Shown here: positions 16,703-24,388 of the stretch, piece after piece
How positions within the stretch are numbered: the stretch's first letter is position 1
Layout of the letters: every line of letters begins with the position of its first letter
Source: Thiodiazotropha sp050291245
Lineage (GTDB): Bacteria > Pseudomonadota > Gammaproteobacteria > Chromatiales > Chromatiaceae
DNA: 64,000 nt
Reading direction: 5' to 3'
NCBI GenBank assembly: GCA_050291245.1
Contig: JBNKJP010000022.1
Coordinates: 62,001 to 126,000, forward strand
Program-made: the position numbers and the translations under genes
Notes under the pieces: model-generated
Seen by the model: only the letters and a program-made list of their open reading frames with translations
The model's database searches: none
Told to the model about the DNA's origin: nothing

Positions 16703-17026
16703 GTGAAGAAAACAATATGTACCATGCTGTTTCTGTTGAGTCCCTGCATTGTTGTAGCAGATGACAGTCCCGACAAGGCTATGTGCGATAAGGCCATATT
16801 AGAAGCAAACGATACCCTTACGACCTATCGTGAAACGCTGAAGAAGAATTTTGAGGGTGGCCATATTACCCAAGCAAACTATGATGAGACGATCTCAAAA
16901 TTCACAATGATTGAATCCATGCTGACGGATGAAAAGTGCATGTCCAGCAAGGGAAAGGACCTAGCAGTGTATCGCTGTCTGGCAAAGAACTACGGTGATG
17001 TTATGGGGTGTATGAGCGGGAGTTGA
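16703..17026 (+). CDS. Small exported cysteine-containing protein
   Basis: 107 residues, GTG start at 16703 preceded by GGAGATAAA. A signal peptide (MKKTICTMLFLLSPCIVVA, then DDS) leads to a helical domain of about 85 residues with cysteines in AMCDKA, EKCMSS, YRCLAK and MGCMSG, enough for two disulfides in the periplasm. No family recognised. It follows the ankyrin gene by 26 bp and converges on cbbO1, ending 41 bp from it. The cysteine spacing loosely recalls the cysteine-bearing end of the ankyrin protein, so the two may form a pair; this is inference. Confidence 0.7.
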   Translation: MKKTICTMLFLLSPCIVVADDSPDKAMCDKAILEANDTLTTYRETLKKNFEGGHITQANYDETISKFTMIESMLTDEKCMSSKGKDLAVYRCLAKNYGDVMGCMSGS

Positions 17027-17067
17027 TCTATCCGTTGGTTGCTTTTAAGTGAGTGTCGTTGGAGGCA

Positions 17068-19458
17068 TCAACCCGTGATCGCCGCGAACACGTTCGGTAG
17101 CCGTTCGGGTAGACGCTCTACGTGATCCAAGATGGAGTAGTTGTTTTCACCGAAGATCCGGGCCACATACCGGTCAGCCTCCGGGTCCAGGGTCAGGCAG
17201 TAGGTATAAACACCCTGCATGGCAAGGTCTTCCACCGCCTTTTTGGCGTCGTGGCGCAAGTACTGGGGATCCCGCTCGTCGATATCGGCCGGTTCACCAT
17301 CAGTGACCAATAGCACCAGACGCTTCTGCGCGTTCTGCCGGGTCAGATGCCAGCCGGCATGGCGTAGCGCGGCACCCATGCGGGTGGACAGGCCGCCCTT
17401 CATACCGGCGAGACGGGCCTTGGCCTCATCGTCATAGTGCTGATCGAAATCCTTGAAGCGAAAATACTGAACATCGTGACGGCCGTCGGAGGCGAAACCG
17501 TGTACCGCGAAGTTATCGCCAATGGCGTCGATGGCCCAGGAGAGCAGGCCGGCGGATTCCCGGGTCAGCTCGAGAATACTGGGCTGATCTTCGTATCCGG
17601 TCTCGCCTTCCTGCAGATCGCCCACCTTCTCGTTGGTTGATTCCGATAAATCCAGTAACAGCACGATGGACAGGTCACGGATATGCCGGGTGATGCGGAT
17701 GTTGATCCGTGGGTCGGGCATGATGCCGCGGCGAATGTCGATCATGGCCCGCACCGCGGCATTCAGGTCGAGTTCCTCGCCTTCCTCGTAGCCCCGTCGG
17801 CGTACGATGCCTTGGGGTTGCAGGGCGTCGATCAGGTGACGGATGCGCGATGCGATCGGCTTATGTTTGATGAGTATTTCGTCCATGATTTCAGGGTCGC
17901 CCTTGCCCTGTTTGCGTTCGATGACGGTCGCCCAGTCCGGGCGGGAGAGCTGCACATGGTAATCCCACTCGTGGTAGTGATAAGGATCGGACAAGGGTTC
18001 GACGCCTTCGGTCTGGTTGTAGCTCCGGGTGTTTTCCAGATCATCTTCATAAGGGAAGAGTTCACTGGCGAGCACCCAGACTTCCTGATGATTATCCAGC
18101 ACCAGTTCCGAGTTGATCTCGTTGACCATCTCCATGACCGAGACGTATTTACGCAGCGTCTGCTGGCTGGTGGGCAGGTAGTCGACGCCTTGGGATTCGA
18201 ATGGGTTCTCGGCGAAGGCCCAGAGGTAGCGGTTGTCGTCCCGGTAGGGAATCGGCCAGTCGCTGAGGATGCGCACCGAGGGGATCTTCGCCTTATTCAG
18301 GATGAGGTTGTAGAAGTTCACCCCCGCCATCCAGGCGATGCGTGAATCGTGCGGATCCCGCTTCAGCTCGGTACGGAAGTCTTGCGCGACAGTATTGATG
18401 AAATCCGCCGGATCCGTGTAGTCCGGGTCCATGATCGCACGCGTGGCGCGCAACATGTAATCCAGGGTTTCGTGGTGGTCAGGATACGTATCCTGCTTGT
18501 CGGGTTGTGCGGTAAAGAAGGAGAGCCAGAGCTTGCGCAGTCCCGGAAATTCCCGGTAGGCAAGGTATTCGATGCGGGCATCCTCGAATAATTCAATGAA
18601 GCGCATCTGCGCCTGGGAGAGCTGCTCCGCCGAGATCGGCTCCCGGGTATAGACCATGTGTGCGGCGGCATGGGCCACACTGGCCCGGTAGATCTCGATG
18701 CCGTCGATTCCGCGAAAGGGGTCAAAGGCATCGGGCAGATGAATCTGGAACGACTCGATGTAGGGTTTCAGGCCCCGGCGTGATTCATAGTCGCCTGCGG
18801 TCGGGCGCATGAAAAAGGCCCGTCCCCAGAGTGCTCGCAGGTAGAAGTTGAGTTTGCGCTGGTTGTCGATGAACAGGGTACCGCGACGCTCCTTCTGCAG
18901 AATGCTGCGCGAGGATTCGGTCTGTAATCCGAAGTAGGCTATCTGTCCGTCGAGATCCCGCTGATGTGCCTGAGCGCCCCATAGGGCCCAACGGCGCAGA
19001 CCGCCCAGGGTGAGTTTGGACAATAGTTCATCCATGTTCTCCATCATCGGGCGCAAGCCGCGGGGGGCCTTACCGGCCAACTGGTGCAACAGCTTCAGAT
19101 AGCCGCGCATCACCTCAGCATCGCCCAGACGCTGTGCCGCCAGGGACATCATACCGAGCATCAGGGTAACCACACTGCCGGATGTATGGGACGACATCTT
19201 CATCATCGATTCGATGATGTCGGGCAGGATGTCCTCACCCACCTCTTTGGCCACCCCGGGCATCTCCTGAACATAGGTCAGAACCAGGTCCTGTCCCCGG
19301 TTCAGAGCGCACATGGCGCGCATGCCCTGCAGGTAGTTGTCGAGCCCACGGGGAGACATCACCCGCTGTGCTTCGTGATAGGCGGATTCCAATACCTCCC
19401 GGTGCCCATGATCATCCGGTTTGAGGCAGCTGACGTATTCGGAGAAATCGATGCTCAT
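17068..19458 (-). CDS. cbbO: CbbO1: von Willebrand factor A activase subunit for form I RuBisCO
   Basis: 796 residues. The C-terminal von Willebrand A domain has an intact MIDAS (LLLDLSESTNEK; TRMGAALRHAGWHL; LLVTDGEPADIDERD). The N-terminal 500 residues match CbbO2 of this window in layout, with about 50 more residues, mostly acidic insertions in the middle. It acts with CbbQ1 to reactivate inhibited RuBisCO. It is the last gene of the minus-strand cbbL-cbbS-cbbQ1-cbbO1 series, the arrangement of form IA enzymes that lack carboxysome genes. Its ATG at 19458 is 69 bp after the cbbQ1 stop, with an AT-rich repeat between them. Confidence 0.92.
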   Translation of the reverse strand: MSIDFSEYVSCLKPDDHGHREVLESAYHEAQRVMSPRGLDNYLQGMRAMCALNRGQDLVLTYVQEMPGVAKEVGEDILPDIIESMMKMSSHTSGSVVTLMLGMMSLAAQRLGDAEVMRGYLKLLHQLAGKAPRGLRPMMENMDELLSKLTLGGLRRWALWGAQAHQRDLDGQIAYFGLQTESSRSILQKERRGTLFIDNQRKLNFYLRALWGRAFFMRPTAGDYESRRGLKPYIESFQIHLPDAFDPFRGIDGIEIYRASVAHAAAHMVYTREPISAEQLSQAQMRFIELFEDARIEYLAYREFPGLRKLWLSFFTAQPDKQDTYPDHHETLDYMLRATRAIMDPDYTDPADFINTVAQDFRTELKRDPHDSRIAWMAGVNFYNLILNKAKIPSVRILSDWPIPYRDDNRYLWAFAENPFESQGVDYLPTSQQTLRKYVSVMEMVNEINSELVLDNHQEVWVLASELFPYEDDLENTRSYNQTEGVEPLSDPYHYHEWDYHVQLSRPDWATVIERKQGKGDPEIMDEILIKHKPIASRIRHLIDALQPQGIVRRRGYEEGEELDLNAAVRAMIDIRRGIMPDPRINIRITRHIRDLSIVLLLDLSESTNEKVGDLQEGETGYEDQPSILELTRESAGLLSWAIDAIGDNFAVHGFASDGRHDVQYFRFKDFDQHYDDEAKARLAGMKGGLSTRMGAALRHAGWHLTRQNAQKRLVLLVTDGEPADIDERDPQYLRHDAKKAVEDLAMQGVYTYCLTLDPEADRYVARIFGENNYSILDHVERLPERLPNVFAAITG

Positions 19459-19527
19459 AGTGGGTAGTAATTTTGAATTTTGAATTAAGGTGTGCGCCTT
19501 TGGCGCACCTCATGAATTCATAATTAT

Positions 19528-20334
19528 TTAAAAGTATGTGTTTACCGCCGCATGCAGGGTATCGCGCATGTCCGGGTCGTCGGTCAGTGGCGTGACCAGT
19601 GCCATCTGGCAGGCAGCCATCGGCTCGATGCCCTTCGCAACCAGTTGCGCCGCGTAGACCAGAAGACGGGTGGACATACCCTCGTCCAGACCGTGTCCTT
19701 TCAGATTGCGGGAACGTTGGGCGATACTTACCAGTTTTTTTGCGATGCCCTCATCGACTCCGCTCTCATGGGAGACGATCCGGGTTTCGATCTCGGTCTC
19801 CGGATAGTCGAAATCCAGACCGCCAAAGCGTTGCTTGGTGGACTGTTTCAGGTCCTTCATCAGGGACTGGTAACCCGGGTTGTAGGAGATGACGATCTGA
19901 AAGTTGTCATGGGCCTTGACCAGTTCACCCTTCTTCTCCAGGGGCAGGACCCGGCGATGGTCAGTCAAGGGGTGAATGACCACAGTGGTGTCCTGACGTG
20001 CCTCGACGACTTCATCCAGGTAGCAGATGGCGCCGATTCGCGCGGCCACAGTGAGCGGGCCATCCTGCCACTGGGTACCGTTGATATCGAGCAGGAAGCG
20101 GCCAACCAGATCGGAAGCGGTCATGTCTTCGTTACAGGCAATGGTGATCAGCGGTTTACGCAGCTTCCAGGCCATGTACTCCACGAAGCGGGATTTACCG
20201 CAACCGGTGGGGCCCTTGAGCATGACCGGCATGCGCGCCTCGTAGGCCGCTTCATACAGGGAGACCTCATTGCCTACGGGACAGTAATAGGGTTCTGTCT
20301 TGATCAGGTATTGGTCCTTGTCTAGATCACTCAT
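19528..20334 (-). CDS. cbbQ: CbbQ1: AAA+ RuBisCO activase ATPase for form I enzyme
   Basis: 268 residues from the ATG at 20334, with GAGGT 5 nt upstream; a GTG directly before it is a possible alternative. Walker A GPTGCGKS, Walker B ICYLDEV, then VISYNPGYQSLMKDLKQSTK and GHGLDEGMSTRLLVYAA. Strongly similar to CbbQ2 but diverging at both ends. CbbQ hexamers use ATP to drive RuBisCO remodelling with CbbO as adaptor. It lies between cbbS and cbbO1; the 247-bp gap to cbbS contains a terminator-like hairpin, so its level is probably set below that of RuBisCO itself. Confidence 0.95.
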   Translation of the reverse strand: MSDLDKDQYLIKTEPYYCPVGNEVSLYEAAYEARMPVMLKGPTGCGKSRFVEYMAWKLRKPLITIACNEDMTASDLVGRFLLDINGTQWQDGPLTVAARIGAICYLDEVVEARQDTTVVIHPLTDHRRVLPLEKKGELVKAHDNFQIVISYNPGYQSLMKDLKQSTKQRFGGLDFDYPETEIETRIVSHESGVDEGIAKKLVSIAQRSRNLKGHGLDEGMSTRLLVYAAQLVAKGIEPMAACQMALVTPLTDDPDMRDTLHAAVNTYF

Positions 20335-20352
20335 CACACACCTCGAACTAAT

Positions 20353-20514
20353 AGTTTTGAGTTATGAGTTTTTAGTTTTGAGTTTTGAGTTTTGAGTTGT
20401 TGGTGTTCGCTTCGCTCACTCTCGGTTCAGAACAAGATCCTTTGGGGTGAGTCATTCCTTTGAGGTTGACTTTCCACCGCCAACTCAAAACTAAAAACTT
20501 AAAACTCAAAACTT
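20353..20514. repeat. AT-rich inverted repeat block between cbbS and cbbQ1
   Basis: Units of TTTTGAGTT/TTTTTAGTT at 20353-20398 face inverted units (AACTCAAAACTAAAAACTT) at about 20480-20514. In between is GTTCGCTTCGCTCAC. It is the same class of element as the blocks at 9836, 19470 and 50165, with GAGTT in place of GAATT. Confidence 0.65.
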
Positions 20515-20554
20515 TTCAAAAAGAACCTCCGCCCCCAACAAGCAGGGCGGGGTT
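20515..20554 (-). terminator. Terminator/attenuator between cbbS and cbbQ1
   Basis: Read on the minus strand, AACCCCGCCC and GGGCGG(A)GGTT pair (20554-20545 with 20534-20524, one bulged base) and are followed by CTTTTTG. It stands 27 bp after the cbbS stop and could reduce read-through into cbbQ1-cbbO1. Confidence 0.55.
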
Positions 20555-20580
20555 CATTCAAGTCACGGTTCTTTCAGCCA

Positions 20581-20937
20581 CTAAACCGCCTGGCCGCGAA
20601 AGATCACCAGGGCGGTGCCTTGGGATTGGGCGTAGTTGTCATAACCGACCAGACGTACATGGTTGTTCGGATTGGCCGCATGACAGGCCTCGGCCTCCTT
20701 GAGGATCGCGTCCACATCGGTCTCGCCGAACATGGGAAGTTTCCACATGTACCAGTAGGAGTCGGTGGCATTCTCCGGTTCGGTGTGTTCCAGAGCCGGA
20801 TTCCAGCCTTTGGCGACGATGTACTCCACCTGGGAGCGGATCGCCTCATCGGTCAGCGGCGGCAGGTAGGAGAGGGTTTCGAACTTACGGCTGCCCGGAT
20901 CGGAAAGGCGTGAGTTGTAATCTTGCATAGTGCTCAT
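20581..20937 (-). CDS. cbbS: Form I RuBisCO small subunit
   Basis: 118 residues, normal for proteobacterial CbbS. Typical segments: FETLSYLPPLTDEAIRSQVEY, the core SYWYMWKLPMFGET, and HVRLVGYDNYAQSQG. Eight copies cap the L8 core of the form I holoenzyme and are needed for activity. It starts 59 bp after the cbbL stop and is co-transcribed with it. A terminator-like hairpin follows. Confidence 0.97.
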   Translation of the reverse strand: MSTMQDYNSRLSDPGSRKFETLSYLPPLTDEAIRSQVEYIVAKGWNPALEHTEPENATDSYWYMWKLPMFGETDVDAILKEAEACHAANPNNHVRLVGYDNYAQSQGTALVIFRGQAV

Positions 20938-20996
20938 GATCTGATTCCTCAGGTTATTCGTCTTGAACGGTTCGGATAAAGATGACGCTTGGGTTG

Positions 20997-22421
20997 TTAC
21001 CTGTGAGCAACATCCAGTTTGTCAACGGTATCGAACTCGAATTTGATCTCTTTCCAGGTATCCATGGCCGCAGCCAGCTCCGGGCTGTGCTTGGCGGCTT
21101 CGCGCAGTACCTCGCCGCCACGCTTCTCCAGACCCTCGACGCCGTTGCGATTACGGTCTTCCACACAAGCCTCGACCGCCACCCGGTTGGCCGCCGCGCC
21201 GGCCGCGTTACCCCAGGGATGCCCCAGGGTGCCGCCGCCGAACTGCAGCACGGAGTCGTCACCGAAGATGGTTACCAGTGCCGGCATGTGCCAGACGTGG
21301 ATACCGCCGGAAGCAACGGGAAGCACACCGGGCATGGAGCCCCAGTCCTGGTCGAAGAAGATGCCGCGGCTGCGATCTTCCTTGATATACCGATCGCGCA
21401 TTAGGTCGATCCAGCCCAGGGTTGCCTCGCGGTCGCCTTCGAGTTTGCCTACCACGGTGCCGGAGTGCAGGTGGTCGCCTCCGGACAGACGCAGTAATTT
21501 GGTCAACACACGGAAGTGGATGCCGTGGTGCGGGTTACGGTCGATCACCGCATGCATAGCGCGATGGATGTGCAGCAGCAGGCCGTTGTCCCGACACCAC
21601 TGGGCCAGACCGGTATTGGCGCACCAGCCGCCGGTGATGTAGTCGTGCATGATGATGCGCGCGCCCAGTTCCTTGGCGTGTTCGGCCCGCTTGAACATCT
21701 CGTCCGGGGTCGGCGCGGTTACATTCAGATAGTGCCCCTTACGCTCACCGGTCTCGGTCTCGGCCTTATGCACGGCTTCCATGACGAAATCGAAACGCTG
21801 GCGCCAGCGCATGAAGGGCTGGGAGTTGACGTTCTCATCGTCTTTGGTGAAGTCGAGACCGCCGCGCAGGCCTTCGTAGACCGCACGACCGTAGTTCTTG
21901 GCCGACAGGCCCAACTTCGGTTTGATGGTGCAGCCCAGCAGGGGACGACCGTATTTGTTCATGATGTCGCGCTCGACCTGTATGCCGTGGGGCGGACCGT
22001 TGCAGGTCATGACGTAGGCGATGGGGAAGCGCACGTCCTCCAGGCGCAGGGCACGCACTGCCTTAAAGCCGAATACGTTACCCACCAGGGAGGTGAACAC
22101 ATTGACCACCGAGCCCTCTTCGAACAGATCGATGGGGTAGGCAATGAAGGCGTAGAAGCAGGTGTCGTCCCCAGGCACGTCTTCGATGGCGTAGGCACGG
22201 CCCTTATAGTAGTCCAGGTCGGTCAGCAGGTCGGTCCAAACGGTCGTCCAGGTGCCGGTGGAGGATTCCGCGGCCACGGCAGCGGCGGCCTCTTCCCGGG
22301 GTACCCCCGGTTGGGGAGTGATCTTGAAGCATGCCAGAAGGTCGGTGTCCTTGGGGGTGTAGTCCGGCATCCAGTAAGTTTCGCGGTACTCTTTAACACC
22401 CGCATCGTAAGTCTTGGCCAT
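20997..22421 (-). CDS. cbbL: Form I (IA) RuBisCO large subunit
   Basis: 474 residues. Catalytic CO2 fixation subunit of the L8S8 enzyme. Visible landmarks: N-terminal YWMPDYTPKDTDLLACFK, AAAVAAESSTGTW, KPKLGLSAKNYGRA, the carbamylated lysine in GGLDFTKDDENVNSQPF, HIHRAMHAVIDR, loop 6 SGTVVGKLEGD, and GGIHVWHMPAL. The pattern is that of form IA, and the cbbQ-cbbO pair downstream without carboxysome genes makes it the IAq type. A GGAGGT ribosome site precedes the ATG. The second, form II enzyme 7 kb away suggests switching between CO2/O2 regimes. The upstream region carries a promoter and a putative CbbR element. Confidence 0.98.
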   Translation of the reverse strand: MAKTYDAGVKEYRETYWMPDYTPKDTDLLACFKITPQPGVPREEAAAAVAAESSTGTWTTVWTDLLTDLDYYKGRAYAIEDVPGDDTCFYAFIAYPIDLFEEGSVVNVFTSLVGNVFGFKAVRALRLEDVRFPIAYVMTCNGPPHGIQVERDIMNKYGRPLLGCTIKPKLGLSAKNYGRAVYEGLRGGLDFTKDDENVNSQPFMRWRQRFDFVMEAVHKAETETGERKGHYLNVTAPTPDEMFKRAEHAKELGARIIMHDYITGGWCANTGLAQWCRDNGLLLHIHRAMHAVIDRNPHHGIHFRVLTKLLRLSGGDHLHSGTVVGKLEGDREATLGWIDLMRDRYIKEDRSRGIFFDQDWGSMPGVLPVASGGIHVWHMPALVTIFGDDSVLQFGGGTLGHPWGNAAGAAANRVAVEACVEDRNRNGVEGLEKRGGEVLREAAKHSPELAAAMDTWKEIKFEFDTVDKLDVAHR

Positions 22422-22537
22422 GGTATCGTTACCTCCAAATAGGAATTGAACTCTGACGACAGAAAAGGTCTTTCACTCAGGTGGGGTCACCTTTGGTTTG
22501 TTCGCTCCCGGTCTGTCGTCCAGGTGAGTTGGAGTAT

Positions 22538-22566
22538 TCGATAGCTTGAAGGATAAGAGAAGTCAG
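22538..22566 (-). promoter_or_regulatory. Candidate cbbL promoter
   Basis: On the minus strand CTGACT (22566-22561), 17 bp, TATCGA (22543-22538), about 117 bp upstream of cbbL. The -10 match is weak (3 of 6), as is common for activator-dependent promoters. The operator-like element is 17 bp upstream of the -35. Confidence 0.35.
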
Positions 22567-22583
22567 ATGTTTTGATATTATGG

Positions 22584-22599
22584 ATAATGTAATGCTTAT
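22584..22599. promoter_or_regulatory. Putative CbbR operator upstream of cbbL
   Basis: ATAA-TGTAATGC-TTAT followed by GC. It matches the cbbM element (14397-14414) at 15 of 18 positions including AATGCTTATGC, at a similar distance from the start codon (163 bp against 137 bp). Confidence 0.55.
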
Positions 22600-22643
22600 G
22601 CCATGGTGATTCTGCGGTTGAATCTAATTGGTTTGAGATTTTT

Positions 22644-22675
22644 ACCACGAAGAACACGAAGGTCACGAAGGACGG
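22644..22675. repeat. CACGAAG short tandem repeat
   Basis: ACCACGAAG-AACACGAAG-GTCACGAAG-GACGG, a 9-bp unit repeated three times. I have seen this kind of unit dispersed between genes in many bacterial genomes. With the cbbL control region it accounts for most of the gap 22422-22788; the remainder is AT-rich and holds no gene. Confidence 0.6.
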
Positions 22676-22788
22676 AAAAACAATCAAACGAGATATCTTG
22701 AAATATAAATAATGGTTTCATTGGGTGCTCGCTTTCACTTGCTCCAATGATCCAAACTGTTATGAGGCTTTATAGAGCCAGGTTAAAA

Positions 22789-23616
22789 ATGAAAAAGGTA
22801 GTAATATTTAGTTTTTGCATGATGGCGGGTTTTTGTATTTTCGTTTTTGGAATTGGTGTGTATCTATCTAAGCCAGTAAATCACACTGTATCAATGCCAA
22901 AGGTATTTGAATCAGTTGTTTTTAAAGGTACGCATGGTTCATTACTGAAAGCCGGATCAAACGAGGTGTGTGCTTTGTTAATGCATGGCGTGAGATCAGA
23001 CAGATCAAGCATGGTAAGTCGATCACTGTTTCTAAAAGAAAACTCAATTACATCATTGTTGATTGATCTGCAAGCCCATGGAGAGACTCCGGGAAAAATG
23101 ATTACTTTTGGTTTAAAAGAATCAAGAGACGCTGAGAATGGAGTTGAATTTCTTAGTAAAGTTGAAAAATGTAATAAAATATTAGCAATTGGACAGTCCC
23201 TTGGCGGTGCGTCGGCTCTGTTGGGTAAAGAGCCTATAAACGTTGATGCATTTATACTTGAGTCAGTTTATCCGACTATCGAAGACGCGGTTGAAGATAG
23301 ATTGGAAATTCGATTAGGTGGCCTTGGAAGATTGCTGGCACCTCTAATATATTTGCAAATACCATTGAGAATAGATAGAAATCTATCTGAATTTAGGCCG
23401 ATCGATGTATTAAAAAAAGTTAAGGTGCCCGTATTCATTATTGGTGGTACAAAAGATAAACGCACAAAGCCCGAAGAAACAAAACGTATGTATGAGGCTG
23501 TACAATCAGAGAAGAAATTATGGTTAGTTGAAGGTGCTTCTCATGAAGATATTTTTTCCTTTGATAAAGTCGATTATGAAAGAAAAGTACTGGATTTTAT
23601 TAAGGACATGTTGTGA
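22789..23616 (+). CDS. Membrane-anchored alpha/beta hydrolase
   Basis: 275 residues from the ATG at 22789 (AGG six bases upstream); in-frame ATGs at 22747 and 22762 are less well placed. One N-terminal hydrophobic segment (about 3-24) anchors or exports it. The hydrolase core is complete: HGVRSDRSSM near the oxyanion site, nucleophile elbow GQSLGGASA, acid in GGTKDKRT and histidine in GASHEDIF. Substrate unknown; the family includes peptidase- and esterase-like enzymes. Base composition is visibly more AT-rich than the flanking cbb and GTPase operons, with many AAA/ATA/TTA codons, suggesting recent transfer. It converges with the last gene of the minus-strand operon, 3 bp away. Confidence 0.8.
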   Translation: MKKVVIFSFCMMAGFCIFVFGIGVYLSKPVNHTVSMPKVFESVVFKGTHGSLLKAGSNEVCALLMHGVRSDRSSMVSRSLFLKENSITSLLIDLQAHGETPGKMITFGLKESRDAENGVEFLSKVEKCNKILAIGQSLGGASALLGKEPINVDAFILESVYPTIEDAVEDRLEIRLGGLGRLLAPLIYLQIPLRIDRNLSEFRPIDVLKKVKVPVFIIGGTKDKRTKPEETKRMYEAVQSEKKLWLVEGASHEDIFSFDKVDYERKVLDFIKDML

Positions 23617-23619
23617 GGC

Positions 23620-24375
23620 TCAAGCCGGTTGATAGTTTAGTGTGTCCATGAGATCTATCGTGAATTCCATCTCTTCATCATCCATGGGTTCCCAGGCTTC
23701 AAAGCCCAGTGCGCGAAGTACTCCGGCCCCTTTTGAATCATCGGGCATTTGCATCAGGAGGTCACAGAGCAAAGTGCGTTTTTCACGCAGCCTGGGACCT
23801 GCGAACAGTGCATGGTGCATGACCTGTATCTGACTGCTTACCAGCGGGCGAAGCTCTCGACGGGTGATCTTCGAAAGCGATTCAAAAGCTTCCACGAGAA
23901 AGAACCCCAGATCGACTTCCTGCTTAATCAACGCCTTGGCGACAAGCGGGTAGGTGTTCTTGGAGATGCGATGTGTGTTGCTGGCGTTTAACTCGGCGGG
24001 TTCCAACATGATCTGACATATGAGATTGACATCAGGATCATCGGTCGTGGCGATGCCAATCTCTGTCTTCAGATCCTCTACCTGCTGAGCGGGATTGTCG
24101 TTGTGAACCACTATGACGGCCTCGTCCGAGGCGCGTTGAGGTTTTACAACGGGAAGAAAGCCCTTTTGACGCACCAGCATGGCGGCGTCGTAGGGATTGG
24201 CATAGATCAGGTCCACCTGGTCGGACAGAATGGCCTGCCGCTGTTGTTCAAAGCCGTCATACAGTTCCAGGTGAATGACTTCATTCAGGGATCGTTGCAG
24301 CCAGGTGTTGAAGATATACCAACTGGAGATGTGGTCGGGGGTGAAATCCGGGCTGACGGTCATTTGGTAGGTCAT
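23620..24375 (-). CDS. Cytoplasmic PhnD-like (periplasmic-binding-fold) protein
   Basis: 251 residues. It has the look of PhnD-type phosphate/phosphonate-binding proteins: MTVSPDFTPDHISSW at the N-terminus, then QRQAILSDQVDLIYANPYDAAML, IGIATTDDPDVN and VDLGFFLVEAF. Unlike transported PhnD proteins it has no signal peptide or lipobox, and no ABC permease or ATPase lies nearby. It is the eighth and last gene of the GTPase operon, 13 bp after the PAS gene. I infer a ligand-sensing or regulatory role inside the cell. The ligand is unknown; phosphonate binding should not be assumed. Confidence 0.75.
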   Translation of the reverse strand: MTYQMTVSPDFTPDHISSWYIFNTWLQRSLNEVIHLELYDGFEQQRQAILSDQVDLIYANPYDAAMLVRQKGFLPVVKPQRASDEAVIVVHNDNPAQQVEDLKTEIGIATTDDPDVNLICQIMLEPAELNASNTHRISKNTYPLVAKALIKQEVDLGFFLVEAFESLSKITRRELRPLVSSQIQVMHHALFAGPRLREKRTLLCDLLMQMPDDSKGAGVLRALGFEAWEPMDDEEMEFTIDLMDTLNYQPA

Positions 24376-24388
24376 GTGTGTCAGTCCC

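Noticed and set aside
21516..22442. 308-residue plus-strand open frame opposite cbbL
   Set aside because: Antisense shadow of cbbL that runs into its ribosome binding site.
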